Shown here piece by piece: positions 1 to 5,317 of a stretch of 7,126 nt of DNA. Origin of the DNA: Bacillota bacterium. Its GTDB lineage: Bacteria; Bacillota; Clostridia; Christensenellales; CAG-138. How positions within the stretch are numbered: position 1 is the stretch's first letter; every line of letters starts with the position of its first letter. The translations under genes and the position numbers were made by a program. The DNA lies in assembly GCA_023396535.1 (NCBI GenBank), contig JAEWWD010000307.1, positions 1-7,126 on the forward strand. Reading direction: 5' to 3'. The notes under the pieces are model-generated. The model had not been told where the DNA came from, ran no database searches, and worked only from the letters and a program-made list of their open reading frames with translations.

Positions 1-1
1 G

Positions 2-232
2 TTTCTGGGTCTTCAGGAACAAACGCATATGCTTGGAGAGTCAGATTATCTGAAGGTGCTGGATTATTCCGCGCCCGCAGCCCGGGTCTATTATGTCAGC
101 AGTAACAGGTCTGGCGGCGATATACTAAAGTTTACCAGGCAGGATGGTGACTGGACGTATTCGGAATGGGAAAAGACCGTTTGGTCAAACAGCGGGAGCG
201 CGGATACTTTCATGTGGCCCTATATGAGATGA
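2..232 (+). CDS. Immunity-like small protein, 3' part only (copy A)
   Basis: This open frame runs in from the left edge and stops at TGA 230-232, so the gene start lies outside the window. The 76 visible residues align almost without gaps to the C-terminal three quarters of the protein at 3396-3722. About 42 of 76 residues are identical, including EQTHM, AARVYYV, GSAD and a final WPYMR (WPYIR in the other copy). Because the similarity extends upstream of the in-frame ATG at 29, that ATG is internal, not the start. I do not recognise a named family. The complete paralogue has an N-terminal membrane anchor, so this one probably does too. Its place in a toxin-like island and the overlap of the paralogue with a toxin-like tail suggest an immunity protein; that role is inference. 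Homology with the paralogue continues past the stop codon into the palindrome downstream. Confidence 0.75.
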   Translation, partial: FLGLQEQTHMLGESDYLKVLDYSAPAARVYYVSSNRSGGDILKFTRQDGDWTYSEWEKTVWSNSGSADTFMWPYMR

Positions 233-250
233 TGAAATTGAACCGAACCA

Positions 251-287
251 ACGGAGCGGGCGGTATTCCCTATGTGCCGCGCTACGA
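251..287 (+). repeat. Degenerate copy of the island's palindromic terminator
   Basis: The sequence ACGGAGCGGGCGG, then TATTCCCTATG, then TGCCGCGCT lies 18 bases after the copy A stop. It aligns with the terminator after the paralogue at 3743-3787 and with the palindrome at 1009-1045 (shared ACGGAGCGGGC). The two arms no longer pair cleanly and no T-run follows, so it probably no longer terminates transcription. I read it as a decayed member of the repeat family. Confidence 0.45.
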
Positions 288-426
288 AACGCCACAGGAC
301 GAGGAACAAAACGACGCCTGCAACGTCTGGTACGCGGAAGTGGATGCTGAGCGGGACCGCCTGTTGTTGTTTGATATGACACAGGGCGAAACGGCGCTGC
401 TGGCCGTTGTGCCTCTGGCGTATTGA
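277..426 (+). pseudogene. Coding-like 3' fragment of an unidentified gene
   Basis: A frame ending at TGA 424-426 has the look of real coding sequence: GC-rich third positions and a balanced composition with segments such as NVWYAEVDAERDRLL and LLAVVPLAY. The only in-frame ATGs (166, 229, 232) lie inside the copy A gene or next to its stop, and none has a ribosome binding site. The stretch 230-287 is homologous to the non-coding downstream region of the paralogue, so the upstream part of the frame is probably not ancestral coding sequence. The best reading is the C-terminal remnant of a gene cut at about 277. It could instead be a translated 65-residue ORF starting at ATG 229, coupled to copy A through the overlapping ATGATGA. 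No family is recognised. Confidence 0.35.
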
Positions 427-461
427 TGACGCCATAAGAACGACGATAAGGAGCGGAGTAT

Positions 462-965
462 ATGAGACGGTCTACTTATGAAATTGTTTTTGTATTGATT
501 GGCCTGATATTGTTTGCCATCCCTTGGCTGGCGGTAAAAACTGTATATTGCGCGGCGGAAGAGGATTTTTCGGGCATGCTTCGCGCATTGGCATTCGTAT
601 TCTTTTTGCTCACAATTGTCTTCACTTTTTTTATGTATTATGATTACCTGAGAAGACAGCGTGGGCTTCCCTCGATATATGACAGGTTTGATACGGAGGG
701 TATCGTTATGCTCAAGTGGGTCAGCCTTGGCGCTATACTCTTTTTTGCTTCCTGGCTGTATAGAGGCGTGGATTTTATGATTACAGGGCTTTCCCCCGTA
801 AATTTTCAAACGTCCACGTTAACAGAAGCAGACAGGGAGGGGTGGCTGGCGACAGGGCTTTTCGTAGTAAGTGTAACGGCGGCTGTGCTGAGTATTCTGC
901 TCCCCCTGCTTGTCTGCGTATGTCTGGAGCTGCGAAGCCGCAAACGCCTGTCTGAAGGAGAATGA
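462..965 (+). CDS. Four-helix integral membrane protein of unknown function
   Basis: The gene encodes 167 residues. AAGGAG at 448-453 sits 8 bases before the ATG, which fixes the start. Four hydrophobic segments are visible: residues about 8-30, 40-62, 83-102 and 129-155. Between helices 2 and 3 is a short basic loop (YLRRQRGLPS), and the tail is charged and basic (RSRKRLSEGE). No signal peptide separate from helix 1, and no catalytic motif, can be seen. I do not recognise the family. Right after the stop the DNA turns into a relic of the immunity-like gene's 3' end plus its palindromic terminator, so this gene was apparently joined to a pre-existing module end. Small multi-helix proteins in toxin islands often serve as immunity to membrane-acting toxins; here that is only a contextual guess. 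Confidence 0.8.
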   Translation: MRRSTYEIVFVLIGLILFAIPWLAVKTVYCAAEEDFSGMLRALAFVFFLLTIVFTFFMYYDYLRRQRGLPSIYDRFDTEGIVMLKWVSLGAILFFASWLYRGVDFMITGLSPVNFQTSTLTEADREGWLATGLFVVSVTAAVLSILLPLLVCVCLELRSRKRLSEGE

Positions 966-1002
966 CTTCGAGTGGCCCTATATTAATAATGTAATAAACT
1001 GA
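961..1002 (+). pseudogene. Relic of the 3' end of the immunity-like gene family
   Basis: In a frame different from the preceding membrane protein gene, and overlapping its last bases, the DNA reads NDFEWPYINNVIN and then stop. The complete paralogue ends with DDFIWPYIR and copy A with DTFMWPYMR. The 11-mer TGGCCCTATAT is identical in all three places (215-225, 973-983, 3705-3715), at the same distance class from the following palindrome. Only about a dozen codons remain and there is no start. This looks like the scar of a recombination event that replaced the body of an immunity-like gene with the four-helix membrane protein gene while keeping the module's 3' end. Confidence 0.55.
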
Positions 1003-1008
1003 ATAATC

Positions 1009-1045
1009 AACGGAGCGGGCAGGGGAAATCCCTGCCCGCGTCGTT
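1009..1045 (+). terminator. Palindromic terminator after the membrane protein gene
   Basis: GCGGGCAGGG (1015-1024) pairs perfectly with CCCTGCCCGC (1030-1039) around a 5-base loop. The stem extends outward through AACGG and CGTT with one mismatch and one G-T pair. The T-rich tail is weak (TTATCAATAAATCTTTT), so termination may be partial. It is a member of the island's repeated palindrome family. Confidence 0.65.
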
Positions 1046-1069
1046 ATCAATAAATCTTTTGCTGGGGGG

Positions 1070-1097
1070 TGGATAAGAAAACCTCCTTATATATAAT
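1070..1097 (+). promoter_or_regulatory. Possible promoter for the structured leader
   Basis: A perfect TATAAT lies at 1092-1097. A weak -35-like TGGATA (4 of 6 matches to TTGACA) lies at 1070-1075, with a 16-base spacer. It is the only promoter-like sequence I find upstream of the effector gene, and transcription from it would start at about 1103, within the first hairpin. The -35 match is poor, so this is tentative. Confidence 0.3.
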
Positions 1098-1203
1098 CCA
1101 ATTTGACGACATGCGCGTCAAATTGGCAGAAAAAATGTCGCCACGAGCGACATTTTAACCTACAGAAGACCCATCGGCAAAGCCCACAGGACTTTGCCGA
1201 TGG
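1098..1203 (+). other. Array of three perfect hairpins (structured leader or dispersed repeat)
   Basis: Three perfect inverted repeats follow one another. Hairpin 1 has an 11-bp stem, CCAATTTGACG at 1098-1108 with 1116-1126. Hairpin 2 has a 10-bp stem, AAAATGTCGC at 1132-1141 with 1147-1156. Hairpin 3 has a 12-bp stem, CCATCGGCAAAG at 1171-1182 with 1192-1203. The loops are 7, 5 and 9 bases. CCACA in loop 3 (1184-1188) can pair with TGTGG at 1206-1210, an H-type pseudoknot geometry that would touch the first bases of the next hairpin, a terminator. No coding potential is evident. It could be a structured 5' leader, a small RNA or a non-autonomous dispersed repeat; the sequence alone cannot decide. 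Confidence 0.6.
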
Positions 1204-1208
1204 CTTGT

Positions 1209-1246
1209 GGAGCGGGCAGGGGATATCTCCTGTCCGCTCCGTTTTT
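1209..1246 (+). terminator. Terminator-like hairpin just upstream of the effector gene
   Basis: GGAGCGGGCAGGGGAT pairs with ATCTCCTGTCCGCTCC over 16 positions with two G-T pairs and essentially no loop, followed by GTTTTTA. This is a textbook intrinsic terminator shape, 33 bases before the effector start codon, with no promoter visible in between. It may end transcription coming from the left, or act as an attenuator within the effector operon's leader. Confidence 0.75.
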
Positions 1247-1279
1247 ATACCCAAAAGCAAAATAAGAAGGAGGAACAGT

Positions 1280-2761
1280 ATGGCAAAGAAGTACGTATTG
1301 GATGGCTACACCACGCCCCCGGGCGTCACGGACTCGGAATCCGTGGCAAAAATGCAGCAGATGCTTGGCGTGAAAGCGGACGGGGTGTGGGGCCCGCAGA
1401 CACAACGGGCATACAACGCCCGTATGGATGGGATATCGGACTCCCACTACTCCAACAACGAGAAGAACGCACGCATGCGCGACGTATCCGCCCCGCATTA
1501 CTCACAAAGCACACAGTACCAGAATATTCGCGGCATTTCCGATCCCTATTTCTCGGGCGGCGACTCGTTTGTGACGTATATGGACTATCTGAACGAGCGC
1601 GCGGAAAAAGCCAAGAGCGCCGCCGCCGATGAGCCGGGTATCAAAACAAAGGTGATCCGAAAGCTTGCGCAGGAATACGGCGCAAAGGAAAAACCGGATT
1701 GGGCAGGATACGTATCTCCCTTCCTGCCCGGGGCAAGCACGCTGGGAACAGGGCAAAATCCGTGGGGAGGCAGCATGCCCTATGCGCAGGACCCTCATGA
1801 CATCCTTGAGAAGCGGAACGCGGCGCAACAGGCGGCAAATGGCTTTGGCGCGTTCAGGTTGGCGGCGCAACAGGCGGACGCGGAATCCACACGCAGAGCC
1901 AGTGTAAAAAACGCGATGCAGAGCGGGCAGGAAGCTGCGCGAGCAAACGGGTTCCCGGCTGGCCTGATGCCGGTGCCGCAGTACGGGGCGTCCGGCACCC
2001 CCGCGCTTTCGAGCTTCCCCGCAAATTCGGCTACTCCTCACGAGATTCTTGCGGAGGTGGACAGAAAACGGCAGATTGCGAACAGTATGGGCGCGTTCAG
2101 GCAGGCCGCACAAAAGTCGGACGCAGAATCCGCCCGCAGAGCCGATGTAAAAAGAGCGATGGAGAGCAATCAGGCATCTGCGCAGGCAAACGGGTATTCG
2201 GCAGGCATGATGCCTTTGCCGCAGTACGGACAAAATCCGGCGGCCGGTTCCACGCCGTATGACGTCGCGTCTGATACGAATAAATATATTCGGGATATGG
2301 ACGTAGACGAATATATCGATCACATTGAAACTATGCAAGCTGTTGCCGATTATGCGGAGGCATACGGCGGCGTTGTGGGAGGAGCAGCGGGAGAAGCCCT
2401 TGAAATAGGAGGAGCAGCAACATCTGGGTTTATTGATGCACTTAGGTTAGCATTGGTAGTTGACCAGGACTTACATGACGAGGACAAAAAGCTAGGTTTA
2501 TCGACACTGACGACTGCCGCTGGAATCTTTGGCGGATTTATTGGCGGTGCAGTCGGTGGGTTAGCCGGGCCGGTCGGCGCTTATGCGGGCAGCTACATTG
2601 GTAGTGAGCTGCTTAGTGAGCTTGCGGAAGAGATATATTATTCGGAGCCTGTTTCCTATGAAGAAGCGCTTGAAAGGGTAGATAAGTTCTCATCGCCGTT
2701 TCTGCCCAAGTACGACCCGCTGGAAATTCTGGCGCAGAGACAGGCACTTCTCGGACAATAA
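1280..2761 (+). CDS. Repeat-containing effector-like protein with peptidoglycan-binding-like N-terminus and glycine zipper
   Basis: The product has 493 residues. AAGGAGG at 1267-1273, 6 bases before ATG 1280, sets the start; the longer frame back to 1103 would translate through the terminator hairpin. Residues about 17-47 match the PG_binding_1 pattern (SVAKMQQMLGVKADGVWGPQT). Three 17-residue repeats follow (51-101), then a linker with SPFLP (146-150). Two ungapped 64-residue repeats lie at 173-236 and 254-317, with about 59% identity. A Gly/Ala-rich region (363-383) and a long hydrophobic glycine zipper (about 413-444, GGFIGGAVGG) come next. The end (472-493) returns to SPFLP and a DPLEIL motif resembling the repeat start DPHDIL. 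No signal peptide or known catalytic domain is seen. It is followed by a DUF4176 gene. I infer a secreted or surface-delivered effector of a polymorphic-toxin type, possibly membrane-acting; a structural phage-like protein is an alternative. Confidence 0.8.
   Translation: MAKKYVLDGYTTPPGVTDSESVAKMQQMLGVKADGVWGPQTQRAYNARMDGISDSHYSNNEKNARMRDVSAPHYSQSTQYQNIRGISDPYFSGGDSFVTYMDYLNERAEKAKSAAADEPGIKTKVIRKLAQEYGAKEKPDWAGYVSPFLPGASTLGTGQNPWGGSMPYAQDPHDILEKRNAAQQAANGFGAFRLAAQQADAESTRRASVKNAMQSGQEAARANGFPAGLMPVPQYGASGTPALSSFPANSATPHEILAEVDRKRQIANSMGAFRQAAQKSDAESARRADVKRAMESNQASAQANGYSAGMMPLPQYGQNPAAGSTPYDVASDTNKYIRDMDVDEYIDHIETMQAVADYAEAYGGVVGGAAGEALEIGGAATSGFIDALRLALVVDQDLHDEDKKLGLSTLTTAAGIFGGFIGGAVGGLAGPVGAYAGSYIGSELLSELAEEIYYSEPVSYEEALERVDKFSSPFLPKYDPLEILAQRQALLGQ
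1430..1582 (+). repeat. Three tandem 51-bp (17-residue) units within the effector gene
   Basis: The translated units begin GISDSHYS (residue 51), DVSAPHYS (68) and GISDPYFS (85), exactly 17 residues apart. In the first two transitions the repeat start is preceded by an Arg-containing segment (NARMR, QNIR). The DNA has diverged, so this is an old protein-level repeat. It sits between the peptidoglycan-binding-like domain and the linker. Confidence 0.65.
1796..2230 (+). repeat. Two direct 64-residue repeats, 243-bp period, within the effector gene
   Basis: Unit 1 spans 1796-1987 and unit 2 spans 2039-2230. They align without gaps, with 38 of 64 residues identical. Conserved blocks include GAFR, DAES, RRA, VK and a closing PQYG. 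Each is rich in Ala, Gln and Arg and is probably helical, joined by a Pro/Ser/Gly-rich linker. A third start-like motif (TPYDV, after 2240) breaks off before the Gly-rich segment. Confidence 0.8.
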
Positions 2762-2826
2762 CGACGGAACAAGAAATACGGTTCTTAAGCAATCTATTAC
2801 AGAAAACACACAAGGAGGAACAGAGT

Positions 2827-3075
2827 ATGTATTATCCTATTGGCACGGTGGTTCTTTTACAGGGCGGTACCCATCCCGTGATGATATACGGCCGCAGGCA
2901 AACGCAGATGCCCGCGAACAAGGAATGGGACTATGTGGCCTGTCTTTACCCGGAGGGCAATCTGGGGGAGGACTACAACATATTCTTTAATCAGGAGGAA
3001 ATCGCGCAGGTGCTGTATTACGGCTGGGTAAGCGAATACGAGCAGCAAATGCAGCAGATGCTGCAGCAGGCATAA
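2827..3075 (+). CDS. DUF4176-family small protein
   Basis: This 82-residue cytoplasmic protein starts at ATG 2827, 8 bases after AAGGAGG (2812-2818), and 65 bases downstream of the effector stop. No promoter is visible in that gap, so the two genes probably form one operon ended by the palindrome at 3093. The sequence follows the DUF4176 layout: GTVVLLQGG at residues 6-14, a VMIYGR strand, the hallmark block WDYVACLYPEGN at 34-45, then an acidic FNQEEIAQVLYYG segment. The C-terminus is Gln/Met-rich (EQQMQQMLQQA). From general knowledge, DUF4176 proteins are frequent neighbours of LXG-type toxins and type VII secretion genes in Firmicutes, with an accessory or targeting role proposed. That supports the effector reading of the upstream gene, although that gene has no LXG domain. 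Confidence 0.85.
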   Translation: MYYPIGTVVLLQGGTHPVMIYGRRQTQMPANKEWDYVACLYPEGNLGEDYNIFFNQEEIAQVLYYGWVSEYEQQMQQMLQQA

Positions 3076-3092
3076 ACAGAGCGACAATAAAG

Positions 3093-3129
3093 CGGCGCGG
3101 GCGGGGGATATCCCCTGCCCGCGCCGTTT
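3093..3129 (+). terminator. Palindromic terminator after the DUF4176 gene
   Basis: A 34-base near-perfect palindrome (CGGCGCGGGC at one end, GCCCGCGCCG at the other) pairs over 17 positions with a single G-T pair, centred on GGATATCC, and is followed by TTT. It starts 18 bases after the DUF4176 stop codon and is the most regular member of the island's palindrome family. Confidence 0.8.
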
Positions 3130-3134
3130 CAAAA

Positions 3135-3403
3135 CCCGCACGCAAGAAGCCTAAAAGCGCCGCAGGCAATGTGCCGGTTACACAAAACGTAGATACGAAA
3201 TAGCCTTACGGGTAGGAATTTATGATTGGTTATCAAATGAGAGATTGACAAAAGGTATAAGTCCATCATTAACTTATATTGATCCCTGCAAATGGTAATA
3301 AACTGATGTTGGACTTAGCGGTATTCTTGGGGCGAGCGTAGGCCAACATGCGGCTGAAGGTTTGTTTGAGGGCTCAAGGAACGGGGATAAGCAATATGAT
3401 TAA
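3135..3403 (+). pseudogene. Decayed toxin-like C-terminal tail
   Basis: No intact gene is present between the terminator and the next CDS, but the DNA reads as broken coding sequence. One frame (3135-3203) gives KKPKSAAGNVPVTQNVDTK then stop. Another (from 3155) gives VGIYDWLSNERLTKG and LTYIDPCKW, a TAA at 3299-3301, then GLSGILGASVGQHAAEGLF and a final KQYD with TAA at 3401-3403. The last part is Gly/Ala-rich and hydrophobic, in the style of the zipper segment of the upstream effector. Its stop overlaps the ATG of the next gene (3396) by 8 bases, the arrangement expected of a toxin tail followed by its immunity gene. The middle part is AT-richer than its flanks. I cannot name the toxin family. 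It appears inactivated by at least one stop and a frame change. Confidence 0.45.
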
Positions 3404-3722
3404 GAAGATATTCATCGGTATCGCTCTTTGTTTGTTTCTGTTTTGGGCAGGGTCGATTATAAGATGTGAAATACTTACATCAAGATATGGTCAGCAGTTT
3501 GAAGGCCTGTATGAACAAACGCACATGATCGATGAAGTAGATTACTGGAAAGTGATGGAGTACTCCGACTCTGCGGCTCGTGTGTATTATGTTACAAAAC
3601 AAGTATATGGCAATATAATCACATTTGAAAAACAGAATGGGCAATGGCAGATGAAGGTATGGGAATGCGTTTGGTCCCATTATGGGAGCGCGGACGATTT
3701 TATTTGGCCCTATATTCGATAA
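3396..3722 (+). CDS. Membrane-anchored immunity-like small protein (copy B)
   Basis: The product has 108 residues. I place the start at ATG 3396, not the in-frame ATG 3348, because it gives a typical anchor (MIKKIFIGIALCLFLFW, residues 1-17, hydrophobic to about 22) and lies 9 bases after a GGGG element (3383-3386); the site is weak, suggesting translational coupling with the overlapping upstream reading frame. The remainder is a small soluble domain rich in aromatic residues, with AARVYYV, a GQW/VW core and the terminal GSADDFIWPYIR. It is probably exposed outside the membrane. About half its residues match copy A at the window start. I do not recognise a named family. Overlap with a toxin-like tail and the paralogue and relic in the same island suggest an immunity protein. 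Confidence 0.75.
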   Translation: MIKKIFIGIALCLFLFWAGSIIRCEILTSRYGQQFEGLYEQTHMIDEVDYWKVMEYSDSAARVYYVTKQVYGNIITFEKQNGQWQMKVWECVWSHYGSADDFIWPYIR

Positions 3723-3742
3723 TGGAATGGAACTATGAAAGC

Positions 3743-3787
3743 GCGGCGCGGGCAGGGGGGAATTCCCTGTTCGCGCCGCTTTTTTTT
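3743..3787 (+). terminator. Strong intrinsic terminator after copy B
   Basis: GCGGCGCGGGCAGGG (3743-3757) pairs with CCCTGTTCGCGCCGC (3765-3779) over 15 positions with two G-T pairs and a 7-base loop. A run of eight T follows (3780-3787). It lies 20 bases after the copy B stop and marks the right end of the accessory island. Confidence 0.9.
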
Positions 3788-3816
3788 ATGGAGACTGCTA
3801 TTGCCAATATTTATGC

Positions 3817-3844
3817 TTGTCAGCTTTGTATTTCTATGTATAAT
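3817..3844 (+). promoter_or_regulatory. Sigma-A-type promoter for the MATE transporter gene
   Basis: TTGTCA at 3817-3822 (5 of 6 matches to the -35 consensus) is separated by 16 bases from a perfect TATAAT at 3839-3844. Transcription would begin at about 3851, giving a leader of roughly 32 bases. The promoter directly follows the strong terminator, so the transporter is transcribed independently of the island. Confidence 0.75.
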
Positions 3845-3882
3845 GAAAAGACTGGCCTTTTTGCCTGAAAGGTAGACTCATT

Positions 3883-5310
3883 ATGCAAAATTCCCTTGCT
3901 TCCCCCGGCCTCTGGCCCCGCTTCAAAGGCACATTTTTGGGGGACAAACCATTTTACCGTACCGTGCTGGCGATCATACTCCCGATCATCGTGCAGCACA
4001 CGGTTTCAAACTTCGTCAGCCTGCTGGACAACGTCATGGTCGGGGCGGTCGGGACTTTACACATGTCCGGCGTGGCCATATCCAACCAGCTTTTGTTTGT
4101 GTTCAATCTGGCCATATTCGGCGCGGTATCCGGGGCGGGAATCTACGGCGCGCAATTCGTCGGCGCGCGGGATTGGGAGGGCTTTAAGCAGACATTCCGG
4201 TTTAAGCTCATTGTCGCGCTCGTCATCACCGTCCTCTGCGGGGCGATACTGCTGCGGTGGTCGGACGCGCTGATTTCCCTCTACCTGACCGGGGAGGGCA
4301 GCGCCGCGGACGCGGCCGCCATGCTGCACTACGGCAGGCAATATCTGCATGTGATGCTGTGGGGCTTGATCCCCTTCGCGTTCGCGCAGTGCTACAGCAG
4401 TTCCCTGCGTGAAACGGGTGAAACGCTGCTGCCCATGGCGGCAAGTCTCGCGGCCGTGGCCGTCAACGTGGTATTCAACTATTTCCTCATTTTCGGTAAA
4501 TGCGGCTTTCCGGAGCTGGGCGTAACGGGCGCGGCAATCGCGACTGTGCTCAGCCGTTTTGTGGAATTGGGCGTAGTGCTGGTATTCACGCACGCCAACC
4601 ATAAGAAGTTCTTTTTTATGAAGGGCGTATACCGCACGCTGCGCATAGGCAAAGAGCTTGCGGCGGATATTGCTGCGAAAAGCATGCCTCTCCTGCTCAA
4701 CGAGCTTCTCTGGTCGACGGGCATGAGCGCGCTTACCGCGATTTTTTCCACCTGCGGGCTTATGGTCGTGGCGGGGCTGAACATCGCGAGCACCATCACG
4801 AATTTATTCAACGTGTTCCATCTTTCAATGGGCATGGCCGTAGCCATCATGATCGGGCAGGCGCTCGGCGCAAACGATATCGCCCTTGCCCGAAAACAGG
4901 TGTGGAAGCTGATATTCTTCAGCGCTTGCGTCAGCCTCGCGATAGGCGGCGTACTTGCGCTGTGCGCGGAATATATACCGAGGATCTACAACGCGGACGC
5001 CGACGTGCGCCATCTTGCGGCGGTGTTTCTTCGCACAGGCGCACTGTACATGGTGTTCAACGCCGTCGCCCACTGCTGCTATTTCGCCATACGCTCCGGC
5101 GGCAAAATATTCATGACCATGCTGTTCGACAGCATATACACCTGGGTCGTGTGCATTCCCTATACCTACCTGATGGTGCGTTACAGCGGCCTGAACATCG
5201 AGCTTCTTTATCCGCTTTGTTACATGACCGAGATAATCAAGTGCGTTTCGGGGCTGCTGGTGGTTCGCCTGGGCTACTGGGCCAGGAATATGGTGGGCGT
5301 GCAGGAATAA
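3883..5310 (+). CDS. MATE family efflux transporter
   Basis: The 475-residue length is normal for the family. Multidrug and toxic compound extrusion proteins are inner-membrane antiporters that expel cationic drugs or metabolites using Na+ or H+ gradients. About twelve hydrophobic segments fall into two homologous halves. Family-typical features include the first-helix block with LLDNVMVGAVG (about 47-57), the GAGIYGAQFVGARD loop (about 84-97), the SSSLRETGETLLPM motif (172-185) with FNYFLIFG (198-205) and GVTGAAIATVLSR (213-225), and in the second half IMIGQALGAND (322-332). ATG 3883 follows AAAGGT at 3868-3873, 9 bases upstream. It belongs to the NorM/DinF-like superfamily, but the substrate cannot be told from sequence. 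It converges on the minus-strand gene, with only 7 bases between the stops and no visible terminator. Confidence 0.93.
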   Translation: MQNSLASPGLWPRFKGTFLGDKPFYRTVLAIILPIIVQHTVSNFVSLLDNVMVGAVGTLHMSGVAISNQLLFVFNLAIFGAVSGAGIYGAQFVGARDWEGFKQTFRFKLIVALVITVLCGAILLRWSDALISLYLTGEGSAADAAAMLHYGRQYLHVMLWGLIPFAFAQCYSSSLRETGETLLPMAASLAAVAVNVVFNYFLIFGKCGFPELGVTGAAIATVLSRFVELGVVLVFTHANHKKFFFMKGVYRTLRIGKELAADIAAKSMPLLLNELLWSTGMSALTAIFSTCGLMVVAGLNIASTITNLFNVFHLSMGMAVAIMIGQALGANDIALARKQVWKLIFFSACVSLAIGGVLALCAEYIPRIYNADADVRHLAAVFLRTGALYMVFNAVAHCCYFAIRSGGKIFMTMLFDSIYTWVVCIPYTYLMVRYSGLNIELLYPLCYMTEIIKCVSGLLVVRLGYWARNMVGVQE

Positions 5311-5317
5311 GGGCGGA

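Noticed and set aside
1098..1246. CRISPR array
   Set aside because: The hairpins differ from one another in sequence; there are no direct repeats with uniform spacers and no cas genes.
1103..1279. N-terminal extension of the effector gene to ATG 1103
   Set aside because: The extension would translate through hairpins 2 and 3 and the terminator and has no ribosome binding site, whereas ATG 1280 has a perfect one.
1502..2338. 278-codon minus-strand open frame
   Set aside because: It is antisense to the effector gene repeats; the Arg/Cys-rich translation and lack of a ribosome binding site mark it as a shadow.
251..3787. Integron cassette array with attC sites
   Set aside because: The palindromes have plain terminator form with T-runs, lack the attC core-site layout with extrahelical bases, and no integrase is visible.
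3644..3868. 74-codon plus-strand frame after copy B
   Set aside because: It overlaps copy B in another frame, then reads through the strong terminator and the MATE promoter; no ribosome binding site.
4057..4602. 181-codon minus-strand open frame, and plus-strand frame at 4902-5498
   Set aside because: Both overlap the unmistakable MATE transporter coding frame and have shadow-like compositions rich in Arg, His or Gln.
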